Notes: generated by a model from the letters alone, not told the origin. DNA of 64,000 bases from Lepisosteus oculatus (GCF_040954835.1 NC_090723.1:3978001-4042000); one strand, 5' to 3'; positions 12,101 through 27,100 are shown, numbered from the stretch's first letter. A program made the numbers and translations.

Positions 12101-15100
12101 CCAGTCCCAGAAACACACTGATGACTTCCCAAAGAACACAGACTTCGATATTCCTACCAGCCCACCTCTCAACTTCAGCGACCTGGGGGGCAGTGCCAGC
12201 CTCTCGTCCTGGACACCTCACAGCGGCCCTGGCCTCAACCCCTCCAGCACCCACCACGATTCACCCCAGCACGGGCCCCTCAAGAACCGGCCCTTGGAGG
12301 AGCTGTCGGGCCGCCGAGGAGTGGACAAGTCTGTGTCTGTGGAGGTCAGTCTGGACGTGCTGTTGGGATCATCTCACATTGCATATTGCTCACAGCTGCT
12401 GAGATCTGTGTGGCTAGATTCTGTGTGATTATGTGTTCCCTGTTGTAGTTCACTGCATTATATTATAGGCGTATGGACTTCTCTCTGCAATTTGTACTGT
12501 TGTGGTTAAGGTTGAGTGCTTAGGGTTGTGTCTCCCACTATTTCCAAGGGTCCCTCATACTCTCTGTAGCACACTTGCCTTGTCTCTGTACATGTCTGTA
12601 TTGTCTTCATCTGCAAATCTCCAGATATAGAGAGGAAGTTGGAGGAGCAATATGTTGTTCCTTATTAATGCAACGTAAGCCAATGTGTCACTTTCACTCA
12701 TTCATTCCAGGCTAAGGAGCTGGGCCATGATGCAGTAATGTGTTCAATTTTATAACATAAAACAGAACACTGTGTGTAAGTCTTTGAGTGAGGGGATGAT
12801 ATGGAGTAGGAGGACTTTGCCAGCCACTGTGAGTCCATAAACCGCTCTCTGTCTCTCTGTGCTGGCAGGCTGCCGAGAGGGACTGGGAGGAGAAGCGTGC
12901 CAGCCTGACTCAGTACAGCGCTCAGGACATTAACCGGCTCCTAGAGGAGACCCAGGCCGAGCTCATGAAGGCCATCCCTGACCTGGACTTCGCAGCCAAG
13001 CAGGCCAAACCCTTAGCCGCGCCCACCACCCAAAGCAGCACCCCCATCTCTGAGATCCGGCCCAGCAAACCCCAGCACATCGCACACAAGCTCTCCAGCA
13101 AGAGTGAGCCCAGCGCACGCCGTGGGTCCGGTGAGCCTCCTTCTCTTCCCTCCCTCAGACAGCACTCTGTACCCCTCACTGAAGTGAATGAACACTCACC
13201 CGTTCCCTTACTGAGACTTGGCCGGAAAGCCTGAGCCTCTTGTGTCTGAGTCTGTCTGTGCGATTGGTCCAGTAGTTGAAAGTGGATTAGACTAGGGAGA
13301 AACAGTCTGTATGTTAACTCCTACATAATGGCCAAAATATTAAAGAAGCTTCTTCAAAACAGAATGGGCTTGCATTCCACAAGATTTTGATATTCCTGTA
13401 ACTTAAACTTTCCTGTTCTTGTAACATTCCTGTTGAATGTGAGGATGAGGAGGTTTAGGATATAAATGAACATTGCTCTGGTTTTCAACTGGGGATTGTT
13501 CTGCTTGTGGGAGGTAAGAGGCAGCTATCTCGTGTCAACCACAGATTTGCCTGCTACTGAAAGAGTGTATTCACTTACCTGGGGGTTCACATTTTAAGTG
13601 CCCTTAAAGAGAAGGCGATGGCTTTGAATTATGCTGTATGAACATGGTCTCTGTGCTCTGAGCTATCAGATGCCGGTGGAACTAGGATTTTGTTTGCATT
13701 GTTATGTTCTTCTTCTGCCTTTCCCTCAGATGAGCTAACGGTACCCCGCTATCGAACGGAGAAGCCATCCAAGTCGCCCCCTCCCCCTCCACCCCGCCGC
13801 AGTTTCCCATCATCCCACGGGCTCACCACCACCCGAAGTGGAGAGGTCATTGTCACCAGCAAGACTATCAAGGTGGGTCTCCAAGGGAGGGAACTCGGAC
13901 AGCATGCAAAAAAGGAATTCCTGGTTTTACATTAAAAACGAATTGATGAGAATAAGACCCTGGGTTGTAATATACAACATCTCCTGTTTGTAGCAGAAAT
14001 AAGCATTCACTGGGGGGTGACCCTTGGGCATCGAGTGTATTTGTTCAGATCTGCACCTTTTCAGATCCTGGGGTTGCCACGTCTTTGGCAAGTACTTGTT
14101 GCAGTCCTAACTGGAAACCTGACCTTTAAATCATCCGATGAGCTGTGCAGGGTCTGAGAATGATGCCTTTTCATGTGCATTGAATGCACCTGATCGGAGA
14201 CGCTCTCACCCTCTCCCTCACCTGCAGAAGTCAGAGTCGGAAGAGACAGAAGCACAGAAGCCCCACGTGAAGCTTAGGCGGACAGTCTCCGAAGCCCCCC
14301 GGCCGGCCTCCACCCCCCCTGTCATCGCCTCGGGGGTGAAGGACGAGGATGATGAGGAGAAAATCATTGCAGAGCTGGAGGTATGGGCAGTTTTGGAAAG
14401 AACCAAATTATGGGATGGATACACATTTTAAAGAGCTGTCCAAGATATGTGCAGGGGACTGTAGGGAACTGAAAAATTATTGTTACTGTAATGATGGAGT
14501 GATGATCTACGAAACGATCTGTGTTTATTTAATGCTCTCTTCCTCCAGCAACTGCCACACAGTGCCACAGGATGGCATAGGAAGCAAGACCCAACCCAAA
14601 TAATTATCCGTCATAACAGAATATGCAGCAGTCGCTTTATGGTGCAAGCCCTAGGACAATGCACCCTATTGCTGTAAAAGGCTAAACACAATGAAAAACT
14701 TGGCAGAGTATGTAGGCATCAACACACCTGCATGCACAAACAATAACAACGCCTGTATCCATCAAAGTGAAGAGTGTGGATGTCACTCTAACACTGCGGT
14801 CTTACAAGGCCACCGTGGTGATTCAGGCTGATGAACAACATGTAATAAAATACATCTGGCCATACGTTATTTTCAACTAGCTCTTAAGGAATGACCCTCC
14901 TTGTGCTAAATGTTTTTTCAGAGTTTAATCTTTCAGCGATTAATCGACTGTTGAGGTTCTTAATGGCCATTTTTTGTCCTTCTCTCCTTTTTAATCCTGC
15001 TAGAATTGGTGTAAGAATAAGCTATGAAGATTAAACAGCCTTGTACCTGCTTACAGTCTCATGATCCAAGTGTCTGAGACAGTTAACTGTTTCTGAGGGA

Positions 15101-18100
15101 ATGACCAAGGCTTAATGGGCAGTATTTATCTTGCATTCTCTTATGGTAGCTCTTAAGGGAATAGTTCAGTATTACAGTGCCAAGTCATTTATTTTTTTTC
15201 ATTCTGTCATAATAATCTTAAAACTTAGCAATAAACAAGCCTAAGTAGCCCAGTTGTGTTCAGGGCCTTTCCAGTGTCCTGGATAGTCAAGACACTGCCT
15301 TTACAGTGTGCTGCGCAGTCCTGTGTGATTGGTGTTAATTCCTGCTGTTTGCTCACAGTGTTTCCACCCTGGCAGGTGTTTCAGAGAGCCCCAGTCAAAG
15401 CCAAAGTGTCCCCTCCCCACTCCCTGCCCAGCACCCTCCGCAGAGCCACGGCCCCCCCCAGCCTGGAGCTGTGGCCCCCAGGGGCCCCGGGAAGGAAGGT
15501 AACAGGCTTGTGTGGACGGCAGCCTCCGAGGCCCTCTGCCTCACCTCTGCACTCTGCCTCCTTCCTCTCCCAACTCAACTAACCTGCAGGGGGATTCAGC
15601 CAAGAGCCACAGCACCTGTGTGTGATCCCTGTAAATCAGGACACACTGCTTTCATGTGTGCACAGTTTGCATCACCACCCTATATAATATCTGCTGAACA
15701 GAACATAGAGTCAAAACATAGGATTTTTCAGTGTTTCCCCATTGCCACTTCATACTGATTGGAGTCTTATACTGCAGTTGTCTCCAGTGTTGGCATATTC
15801 AGTTGAGAGCTGCAGATTGTTAACTTGGCTGACCCTATTTTATAATGCATCAGAAACTGCAAAGCAAATATTGCTGTTGCCCAGGAATTTTCCTTGTCTT
15901 CAGCTATTCAGTTTGTTACAAAGCAGTGCTGTGTTTTCTGTTTGAGTCCCCGCTTCTGTCTTTACAAACTAGATCTTCACTTTTTGCCTAATTGATCCCA
16001 TTCAAACCATCAGCTGTCATAACGGCTACAAGTCTTCATACTAACCTGGTAACGACACATTTTTTGTGTGCTCCTACTGTAATCTCTAACTCGGACAACA
16101 GACAATCAAAGATGCTCTGTCATTGAAACACGGTGAGGTAGTGAACATGGAGATGCGGATCTCTCACATCTATAGTTCACTGTCCAGCATGGATCTGTAT
16201 CTGGGTGAACATAACCAGCACATGTTTGCCTGCACTCTGCTCTGATGTTTTATACAAGGTAATGTACAGCCAGCAGTTGGATAGCGTGAGATTTCTGGAT
16301 GGTCCGTCACTTTCATGAACGCAACCTTTCTCCAGGGCAGTGCATGGAATCAGAAAGAATTTGTTCGTGTTTAAAAAGCGTGCAAAGAATGAGATGAAAC
16401 TGAAGACTGACAAGGAGATCTGAGGCCTTGAGTCATAGTCATAAAATATTTACTCCCATCTTACTTTGCAGCTGTATTTTCCTCGTAGCAAACTAAAAGA
16501 GTCATATAAATCTTCCAGAATGTTAGCCTCAGAGTCCTTGAAGGCAGTGCAAATGTTTCTTTGTGATAGTGTAAGATATGGAGTTTTATTTTCCTTGTTA
16601 AATAAAGCACACCAGGCTGTGGAGAATACACTGTGGTTATGGCCCAGTATACCTTGTAAACTCCCATGCTGTGCCCTGTTTAACAGTTGTCCTCAGCAGC
16701 ACTGCACACTACCAGCTTGCAGGGGGAGCTTGACTGCCTGGCTCAGCTCCATACCTGCACATCCTCACTGGACTCCAAGGTGAGAATCTCAGCTTTCATG
16801 TTTTTTTAAGAGATTTCTCTATCGCATTAATGCAGTTTTTCTTTTCTTCCTGGATTTGAGTCTTTTAACTAAAGTAAAAGCTGCCAGAAAACACAAACAT
16901 GCCATATTTATACTTGTGATAGTATAGAGAAAGAAAGTTATTATGTATATCTAGAGATTATCGGCTCTTTCCCTGTCCTGTCTTAATCAGTCACATTACC
17001 CCTTTTTTCAATGATGTTCTTGTTTTCTTAAACATTAGGTCTGTGTATCCCTGCATGAAGATTATAAATGTTGCTTGACTTGAACCTTATTCAGTGTGTA
17101 ACAACACTTGCAGAACATTTAAATAGCAATTACAAAATATCTTTCTTTAAATGAAGAGGCAGCAGGTTGACAGGGCTTGGAATCCTTAATGGACCTGATG
17201 GTCCCAGAATATTACAACATTGGTCCAAGATAGTAAGAATAGTAAACTATGATGCTGTTCAATACAAAAAAAAATGCATAATGCAATCTATTAAAGAGCA
17301 TTTCCAAAAAGTCAGGTTGTCCTTTTCACAGAGAAGTACAGTACAACTCCAGCAGGAAACAGAGTTGTTTCAGAGCCTGTCCAGTCAAATTACACCCTGC
17401 TTCACAGAGCTCTGTGTCCTGTTAGGGCTGGTTTCAGCTCGCAGTTCCTGCTTTAATTCCACTGCAGCCGCCGCAGCTGGGCTGAATACCAGCTTCTTTT
17501 CTGACCCCTACAAATGTCATTTATCCAACTACAATACCAAGCTGTGCATGATTGCGTTCATAACAAAATAGAATTGTGCTGTTCCCCTTTACAAGCCCTG
17601 AAACAATCTCACAAATAAGATAGATCTCAAACCCATTGTGTCAAGTCAAAGCCTGGTTTTGTAATATATGTTGTTCTACAGATTTCTGGCCATGACAGTT
17701 TCCCTGCCACATCACCTTTAGAGAAAGCTATTTAAATACCTTTTTTTTGCCATTCATAGTGGAAAAAGCCCACATTGTGATGCTAACCTGGAGAGTCAGG
17801 CTTCATCCATGCAATAAGAGTCTCAAGCCTTATTTTAGAAACCTTCACTTTGTGTATGTTGACAATTTGCTATTTTTACCAATGCGGTGCTGGTCTTGGA
17901 AGTCTTGTAGGTAATTATCGAAGAAGCATGAAGACACTTTGTTTCAGGAAATTTTACCATAGTAACAAACTTATATCAAATCTTAATATCCATTAAATAA
18001 AGTCAGAAAATCTACTTCATTTCATTTTACAGTTCAGATTATGTTTTTGCGTGAATCTTGGAGTTAATGATCAAAACATTTGAAATGTTTGTATCACCTA

Positions 18101-21100
18101 GTTTCTGTTAGCTCTAGATGGTTAGTGTATTTTCACTTATGGCATAATCTTAGAGATAAACAAACGTCATGGTATATCAGTATAGCAGGCTGATCTACAG
18201 TACATGTGTTTTCTACCATTTCTTAATATTTGAGGTAACATAAAAGTAATCTTATTATGAGCTAGATGTATATATTGTTATCATTTTTTGGTTTAAGATT
18301 TTTGCTAAAATCATCTGTTCTTGCTTCACAGGAACAGGATATTCAGCTTACTAGTCCGGCCCTCCGTCAGGTCCCCCGAATCGTGCTGACAGAGTGGATT
18401 TCAGCCCCATCCTCCCCAACTGAGAGTGCACCTATTGCGGCTTTGGAGGAGTCTGAACAGAGCATAGGAAAAGCCAGAACTGGTGTTATGAGACCGCTGG
18501 ACTATGAAGTCATCACAGCCAGTTCAGCTCCAAAGAGTACCATCCAGCCCAGTTCCACGGAGAACTATGATAAATTCCCTTTAGGTGGTAGTATAGACTA
18601 TGGAGCTGCCCAGGATGGGAATACTTTGGAATCGCACGTTTCTCAGTCTCCCCTGACTTCCATGGGTTCTCTGTCAGGTCAGGGAGACGCCAGCAAAGTC
18701 TCCATTACTCCTGTGAACTCCCCAGGAAAACAACGGAAACCCTTTCCATGGGAGCTGAGGATTCAGGAGTCTTTTGAAGCAGAGGGAGACGTGGAGGAAA
18801 GTACAAAGGAGGAGCTGGCCTTGATCATAACAGAGAGTCAGGTGGAGGCTGTGTCGAGCGAGGAGGTTCAAAAGATTATCAGACAGGCAGGGGAGGAAGT
18901 TCAGGTCTTCAGCGTCCCCACCCAGAGACAGGAAGACCAGATTGTGTCGAGGCTTCATAGGACAGGAGAGGGAGTAAAGACCCAGCTCCACGTTCAGATT
19001 CAGCTGAGCAAGACCCCCCTGATTTTTGTGTTTGATGATCCGGTGGAGATCAGGACGGCATACAGGCAGCTGACTTTAATGATGGAGGAGGCGAAGGAAG
19101 ATGACCCCACTGACTCTCGTAGTTCTACAGGGAAGCCCTTACCGAAACCAAGAACAGTGAGGTCACACAGGACCCCCAGTACCCCTGCAGTTAGTGGCAA
19201 TCAACCCAGAATCAAACTACCACTGAGACAGCTGAGGGCACTGACCAAAGCCTTGGAGCTTGGGCTTCAGACAGGACAGAGGACCATACAGGTTGCCTTC
19301 AGTGAGGGAAAGGAGGCATCTGAACCAGCAAAGGCAGCAGATCAAATATCAGGAAAGAGCACACACAGTTCCTCCAATGGTCTTCTCCAGAGATCTCCAC
19401 CACACGTGGTTTCAGGACCTCCAATCCCCACCACCGAGTGTGGTGCTAGACAAAATGGTCAGCCTGCAGAAGTAGATGATGTGACATTGAAGCCCAATGG
19501 GCTGACTGGTTCTGAACAGCACCGAGGCAGAAAGGTGTTGTCTGCAGATTCCCCGGAGGTGGGTCATGAGCCCAGGGGCACCGACGTTTCGGAAGCGCGG
19601 TCGCAGGAGATAAGGAAGAGCACGTACCAGCAGCTGGACAGCTTGGAGGAGACAATCCGCGAGCTAGAGAGTACGCTGCAGGAGATCAGCACACACCCTT
19701 CAGCAGAGTACCTCTTCTCCAAGGAGTTCTTAGGCCAGCTGGGGACAGCAGACTGCGAGACACCCTTGGGCGCAGTATCAGGAGCCGCAGAACAGACCAG
19801 TGGACTTAAAGAGAGCTTAGACTTGCAGTCCCAAAGCAGAGACCAAGAGCAAGCATCTCTCACCAGGAAGAAGCCTCCAGTTCCACCAAAGCCAGCCTCC
19901 CTACCGCTGGATGCTGCTAAGGTTTCTCCCTGGCCTTCTTTATTTTTTCGGCTGATGAGTTCTCCCTTCTTCCTCTGGGGCTAGGGTTCCCGATCTTCTG
20001 ACCCCTCGAGTCTCTGTCTCTCTTCTTGAGAGGGAAATAGGCAGAAGGACAGAATTCCCTTCTTCCTTGGTATATCTGATTTTTGAGCTCTATTACTACA
20101 GTCTGTTGGCTTTCTGCTCTCTGAATTAGAACTCAGAATTAATTTTGTACAGAGTTTACTGATTTTAAGAATCAGTACCAAACAGTTAGTTGATTTAAAC
20201 TCTAAGAATTCGAGACTACATTTTCATCATAAAAAATTTGAAACAACCATGAAATCACAGATCAGATGTGGATCTGCATTCATAATAATGGGTAAATTAC
20301 AGACTACAGTAAGAAGCTAAAAATCATTTTCATTGAGGTTGTTGGCTTAAATAAGGAAATGGTTGCAACCCTGCTTTCAGATAACAGAATTCAAAAAGAG
20401 TAAAACCAAGAAACACATGGAAGCTGGCATTCCATTGAGCTCTCACAATGGGGGAAGGCTCTGTAGGGTACCTTATATTTATGTAAAAAAGAAAAAGAAT
20501 AGTGATTGTAGCTGTTATATGAATGATAAAACCTGATTTACTTTTAGAGCTCTCATTGCCTGTGCAGTGCTAATGTGTAGGTATATATCTGATTGGCCAC
20601 ATAGCACCTCTTGCAGAAATGCATTTACAGTACCGTGTGGGTCTCTTCCCTGTGCCATCTGGGCTCGGAAGATAAGCAGAGCTAACACTGCCCCTTCTGT
20701 AACTAATCTGTGGATGCTGTCTCTACCTGCTTTGTAGATTAATACATGGACACAGTATCCAAGACCTATCAGACCTGTACCACAGGGTTATTCTGATTTT
20801 GATGTATTTTCTGAGTGTGTCATGTTGCTGAAGCCAAGGTTGCGTACCTTTGGATGCCTTCTGGTTGTATAGAAGGTATTGGTGTATTGTTTCTCTCCTG
20901 CTTTGAGGTGGTGTAATCTTACTAATTTCACTCTGTAAACAGTCCTGTCTATCAATAAACTGGTTTCATTTTCACCAATCTCTCTCTCTCATCTGGGTGA
21001 GGTCTCTTGATTTTATTTGCCTCACAAAATCTAGCATTTTTTGCTCTCCTGTATTCTGAAATGATTGACTCCTCTCCCCCTGTCTTCTGTCTGATTCCAA

Positions 21101-24100
21101 TGTCAGTTTGCATTTTGGTATACAGATTAATTAGGAGTGAGGCCAGCAAATGTTCCTAACCTTTATCCCAATGCAAAAGTACTGAAGGAATATGTGCAGT
21201 TAAATAAAGCAGACTACACACTTCATTGTGCGGTAGAATAAAAACCACAATATAATCAAGCATGTGTAGAAGACACCATGAAATGACTGATCATGTTCTT
21301 GCCCTTGTAATCATATACTTTAGCAAAAGGTCTGTTAGGTTGCCGGATTCCATGCCTTCTCTACAACTAACTGTAGCTTATACTGAACTATGTATCCTTC
21401 TAGGATGCACATTAAAAGAATACACACACAGCTGACTAATGCACTCACATGCCCCATATGACTCTCCCTGTGTCTCTCTCACTGCAGTAACACTCAAGCA
21501 ATCAGCTTATTTAGTCCTCCAGAGGTTTTTATGATTAGAGAGGCTTTAAGTGATGATGGCCCACCCGTGTCATTGAAACTGGGGCTAGCACAAAATTGTG
21601 TCAGAGCTACAACAGCAACAATGACGACTGCAATCACAGAACAAGCCAGACTTCATTGGACTTGGACTTGTTGCTGACAGTGCTGCAGCTAAGCACTCTG
21701 TACTGTAAAAGAGAGTTTGGGAAATGCGTCAGCTAAGCCTGTCTAGACAGCCGAAGCTACAGAGCCTTTAACTGAGATGATAAATATAGATAAGAGAGAT
21801 TAGGACTCAAGGCTGATGACAGATGTGACAGATTTGCATTCTAAAAACAAAACCTTTTGTCGGGCAATATGAGTCGTGAGAAAACATGCATTACAGGACT
21901 GTCACTGGGAGGCTCCCTCACCTTTGTAGACTTAGTATGTTATGTAAGCTCCAGGCACTGAACTGAGTCCAAGGTGATCTCTGTAGTCCAGCCATCATCT
22001 GTTGGGGTCTGGGGTAGGTCATTAACCTACCGTGACTACAATTACCCAATCATAACCAGACAATCTGATGCTTGTGCTTGCTTGTGGGACCATGATATCT
22101 GACAGGTAGAGGTGCATCAATCCTCCAATCAATGTTAACTCCCCTGTTGACAGTTTAGAGCTCACAGGTGAAACGATTGGAGGTAACGCAGCAGCGGTTT
22201 GGAGGAAAGCAAGGTTCTTGTCCCCACTTTGATGGTTGCTGCGAGCTCTCAATCTGTTCTGCCAGAATGCCTGTGCTCCAGCTGGTTTCCAGACCGTGAG
22301 AGGCATTAACATTTATGACACGTACACAATACATCATCCAGATTCTCATTTCCGAGCATGTAGAACTAATAAGCGCAATCCCTGCCACAGACGGCATAAT
22401 CAGAATTTCCATCACAGCCGAGCAATTCAGAGAATCCTTACAGTGCTAATGAAAAAGGCATTAAGAATCCTTAATGGGTACCCCATCTTCTCATTGCTGT
22501 AGTTTTCATTTAAATTTCTGTCTCTGCGTAATTAAAATAAATACTTGTGCAATCATTAAGTATTTTCAAAAGGTTCTTGCTTTTAGCTGTTGAGGAAAAA
22601 ATATACTAATGTGAAGGAAGTTTTAGCAGAATTAAATGTTTCTTGAGTATTAAAATAAATGTCTAGAATTTCAATTAAAATCTAAAGAAGTGTTGGAAAC
22701 AGTTGTTTTCCCAAGAGAAACCAGGTTAGACGGGATAATGAATTTTGATTTGTATTAAAATTAGTCCACTTGTTAGTTAATTGTCAAGAGGAGGTGCAGT
22801 TTGGGGCAGCACAATGGCAGGGCATTCAGTGCTTCAGTGTGTCTTCTCCGCGGCTCCAGGGTCATGGGACTCATGGGATCCTGGAGCATGTTATGTTATG
22901 GCCAAATTAGTTTTCCCTGGATGCTCCAGTTTCCTTCCATAGTCCAGAGGCTGCTGCCTAGGTTAACTGGCATGTCTAAATTGTCCTACTATATTTAGGT
23001 GTGCCTTGTGTTGGCATATACCCTTGCCTGCTGGGATAGGCACTGGCTTACCATGAATAGTATTGGACTAAGCTGTTATTAAAAATTATGAATAGACTGA
23101 AATTTTCTACTGGTTGGCCTCTGGAGGATGCCATCTTCCCTATCAGCTTACTGCCTTTTATTCCACATATAATCCTACTATATACTGTACCTGTGTCTCA
23201 TCAGTAAGACCCCTCAACTCTCTAGCCCTGTTATTTTAGTTACAGGTGTAGCTAAACCTAATTTGCATCTTCTGTAAGTCAATTTGAAGTCTAACTATTT
23301 ATAATAATGTTGTTTGAAAAAAATAAAGAAAAAATCCTTTATCTTTTCGCTCTATTTACAAAAATACAGCTCCAACATTGACTTAATATTTGCTCATTTC
23401 CGCCATTGGGAATAATTCCTTAATGGCACTGAAGACATGTGTGAATAAGCCTTGAGGAACCTACTCAGTAGTTAGAATTTGTCCAGGGCATATTGCCTTA
23501 ATATACATAAAGTAGAATTGAATAAAGAAATTCAGTTTTAATTCTGCGTGTTATAAAGGAGGAGAAGAGGCATGAGTCAAATAGAGAGTTTTACTGGGGT
23601 AACTTGCCTCGTTAAGGACATTAGCAACCTCTGTAAGGACGAGGGGTAGGGGAACCCCACCTGGAAGAGATGGGGAGGAGGGAGGGATGAGAAAATTGAA
23701 TGTGCAAGTGAGTAAGCAAGATGCATAATGTTTATACGTAGGCAGGTGGAAGTGGGGGAGATGAGGGTTGGACCTCCACCATACTTTTGTTTAAAGCCCT
23801 ATTAATTACTCTGGTGTTCAGTGTGAATCACAGATTACTCTTGATTTGCAAAGGGCAATGAGATGTCTGCTTTTGAAATGTCATTCTAAAAAGACAGTCA
23901 GATCTCAACGATTGATCAACACAGTTCAAAAGCGCAGCACAGACTGACATATTCCTCCAGTCACTTCACAGTTTAAACATAAGGCATGAGTTAAAAGGGT
24001 AGGCATGCGAAAACAGGACCCTACATTCAGGATTTGTGCAGTATAATGTTCATAATCAATCTTTAAAGAAACAAAAAAAATAAAATAATTTTCTGTCTTG

Positions 24101-27100
24101 GCACAGCAGGAGCGCTTCAGTGCATTTGTACAAAGGCCAAGTCGCTAAGGGAGTTTAAAATCTGGTTAGCCTTAATGTAAAAAAACAAGAGTTTGCCATC
24201 TCTGGAAGCACAGGATATATACAGACTGCGTGGGTGTGAGGAGGAGGACAGGAAATTTATGGAAATGACTGAGTGAGTGACAGGCCCTTTATTTCTGTCA
24301 GGACTAAAAAAAAACAACAAAAGTAGAACAAATGTGCTTTAGGAGAAAGCAAGAAAGTGTCTTGCACTGCCTGCTCTAAAGATTTCTTTAAGGTGTCCCA
24401 CAGATTTCATCCTGGAGGATGTTGTTAGGTTATGAAGGAGTAAAGCACTCGAGCTGTTTTCAGCAACACCGTCCCGCTGAATTTGCTCCGTAACTTGTGG
24501 ACAGAGAGCAGCCGCTAAGTAACTGGCACCAAAATGGCCAACTCAATAACTGGCGGTTTCGTAATGACAGGAGGCAGTTTTGGTGGGAGGCTCGACTCAT
24601 CCCTGTTTCCCACCTTCACAGACGGGCGGGGGCTCCTCCGGCTCCAGCAAGGGGCTCCACTCCGCCACCTCCCGGCTGAAGAACATCCAGCAGAGCAGCC
24701 CGGAGAAGAGCAAGGCAGGCAAGCAGCGCGAGGACTTCCTCAAGATCCAGGGCCAGCAGCAGGTATTTCACTTCTGAAGGCCCTGCCGGACGAGGCCTCT
24801 CGGCAGCCTCACTGCCTTCACCGACACCGTCACTAGTGTTTACTACTGTGCCGTTGACAAACCCAGCCTGCTGGGAGGCCCTGAACAGCGGGCGGTTCGC
24901 TGGCTGGACACCATGTTGACTCTATATCGCTTAACAGGGAAAGAGACCTGCAGTTTGCCCAAGCAGAGTAGTTGCCAACTCCCAGTCCTGTGTGTTCTGA
25001 TATGTGTCACACGGGTTCTAATGCTCTTGAAATTATCTGAAGCCAAAACAGGCAACACAGGGTGATTTCATAACTGCTGCAGTGTTTTCAGGGAAATCAT
25101 TGTGGCATGGTGAGCTGATGTGGTGTCCAGTGTTAGCACCTCTGATCTCTTGGCCTTGGAGCTTGGGGTTGCAATGGAGCAGCACGAGAAGCGATTTGGC
25201 ACTGTTCACCCATTGCAGCCATTTGCTACCTTTTCTTGATGTTTTTTGTATCACGCTTATTTACCCAGCTTTGCAAAAAAAAGGGGTGAAGAAGAATGCA
25301 GTACAGAATGTTTGCCGGTCAACATAGTGTTGTGCTGTACTTCTCCAGCTCCCCGTACAGCATGACACTGCCCTGTCAGTAAGCAGCCTTTCTAGACATT
25401 GGATTCCATTTGTTAAAAAGCAATATTTCAATGCAGACATGGCACTGTCTGAAGTAGCACCATTCACAAGGGCACTGTCAATGTGGAGTGTAGCCTGTGA
25501 TGGAATAGATGTAATTGCAGCAAACTAGCCTACATTTCACAGAATATAAATTTTGGAGTACTACTAAGATTCCCTGCTGTATCACCAATTACTGGAGATT
25601 GTGTCAAATACGCACATCAAAATGGACACATTAAGTTGCATAGAAATTCATCGTAATAATTTCACTACGAGGGCAAGAACCAAACTTTATTTTCTTTAAG
25701 ATTATTGATGGGAGGTTCTTTTTTTATGAGGCTATGTTCGTCTTCAGCTATTTCTGAATTCTGTTTAATGTTGACATTTCTGTGTGCCCACTTGTTATTG
25801 CCAGATGTTTGTTGAGACAAGCTCAGCATTTAACAGATTTCCAAATAGCAAACCAAACCAAGAACAGACGAGGGAAGTACACCTGAAACACTGAGCAGGG
25901 TTAGGAAACCTCTTAACATCCCCTGTTCAAACAAAAAGAATATCATTTTGAAATTTTAAAAATGTTTTTACAAATTTAAATGCACAAAGAGAGGGAGACC
26001 GAGAGATGGAGTGAGATGGTGCTCAGTACTCCAGAAGAGTAGGAAGTGTAAATGGGATTAAACAGAACAGGACAGACCTTAATCAGCGCATGGCTCTTGT
26101 AGTTAATTCTGCTGCAGGAATGTGTTAAAAGAGTATGTTGAGTAATGAAGAAGCACCATGGAGGTACATTTAATCAATTAATGGGAAACTCGAGATGAAG
26201 ATGCTGTAAGTACTGCTTTACAATCTGAGATTCTTTCAGCATGGCATTCTTTGATTACGTCTAGCAACCAGACACGGTTTCCAAATCCAGGTTCTGGTGA
26301 TTCATTGGGAGGTTAGCCTTCAGTAAGTGGAGAATACGCCAGGAATACAAGGCAGCATCCTGGGAACTTAAAAAAGAGGGTGGAGCAGATGGCTGGAACA
26401 GAAGGTTCCTCTATCTTTGACAGTGTCTCTGTGAATTGGCCATGTCTAGGTTAGACACTCTAGGATCTGCAGGCAGCTGTTGTACCCGGTCTTCCTACAT
26501 CAAGGCAGAGCTACGATGCCCAATGTGCTTAAAGTCTTGGCATTGTAGTCATAGATTAATACCTTAACTGCAACCCTCAAATGCACTGATAAGAAAAATT
26601 TAGCTTGAATGATCCCCTCCCAAGAACAGATCCCTTTGTTGGATTTGTTCAGCTTATTCTCTGGCACCGTAGATCTAGGTACTAACGTGGTTGTGTTGAA
26701 GCAGGCCAAAGGGGGAGTTTAATGGGATTGTCACACATGTTCAGTTCTGGATTTGCACAAAAAAAAACTTGATATCTCCATGCCAGCTGCATCTGCTTTG
26801 ATCTTTGTCATTTTAATTGTATTATAGTCATCAAGATAAGCACTTCCAACATTTGTTTAAAGTAGAATCTTTTGATTCTTAGTTGCAGATGGGAATATTG
26901 TAACAAGCAGGTGATTCTGAAAAGGAAATGGCCCTTTTAGCGTTTACAAAGGATAATTTATTGGGACAATCAAATATGCATGGTCTCTTTCACTTCTATG
27001 CTTTTAAATCCATAGGGGAATTTTCGCAGTCTGCGTGATGGGGCTGTGGTTTATTAGTCTGTATTGATATTAAAGTGAGCTATAATAAGACACTGCTGGT

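Larger units (their letters stand above)
19922..24621 (+). other. SRCIN1 intron l-m with possible alternative 3' end
   Basis: The 5' part (19922 to about 20980) could be the 3' UTR of a short isoform, with a stop at 19984 and AATAAA at 20954. The rest holds a SINE relic (22803-23075) and plain AT-rich DNA. No coding segment was found. Confidence 0.6.
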
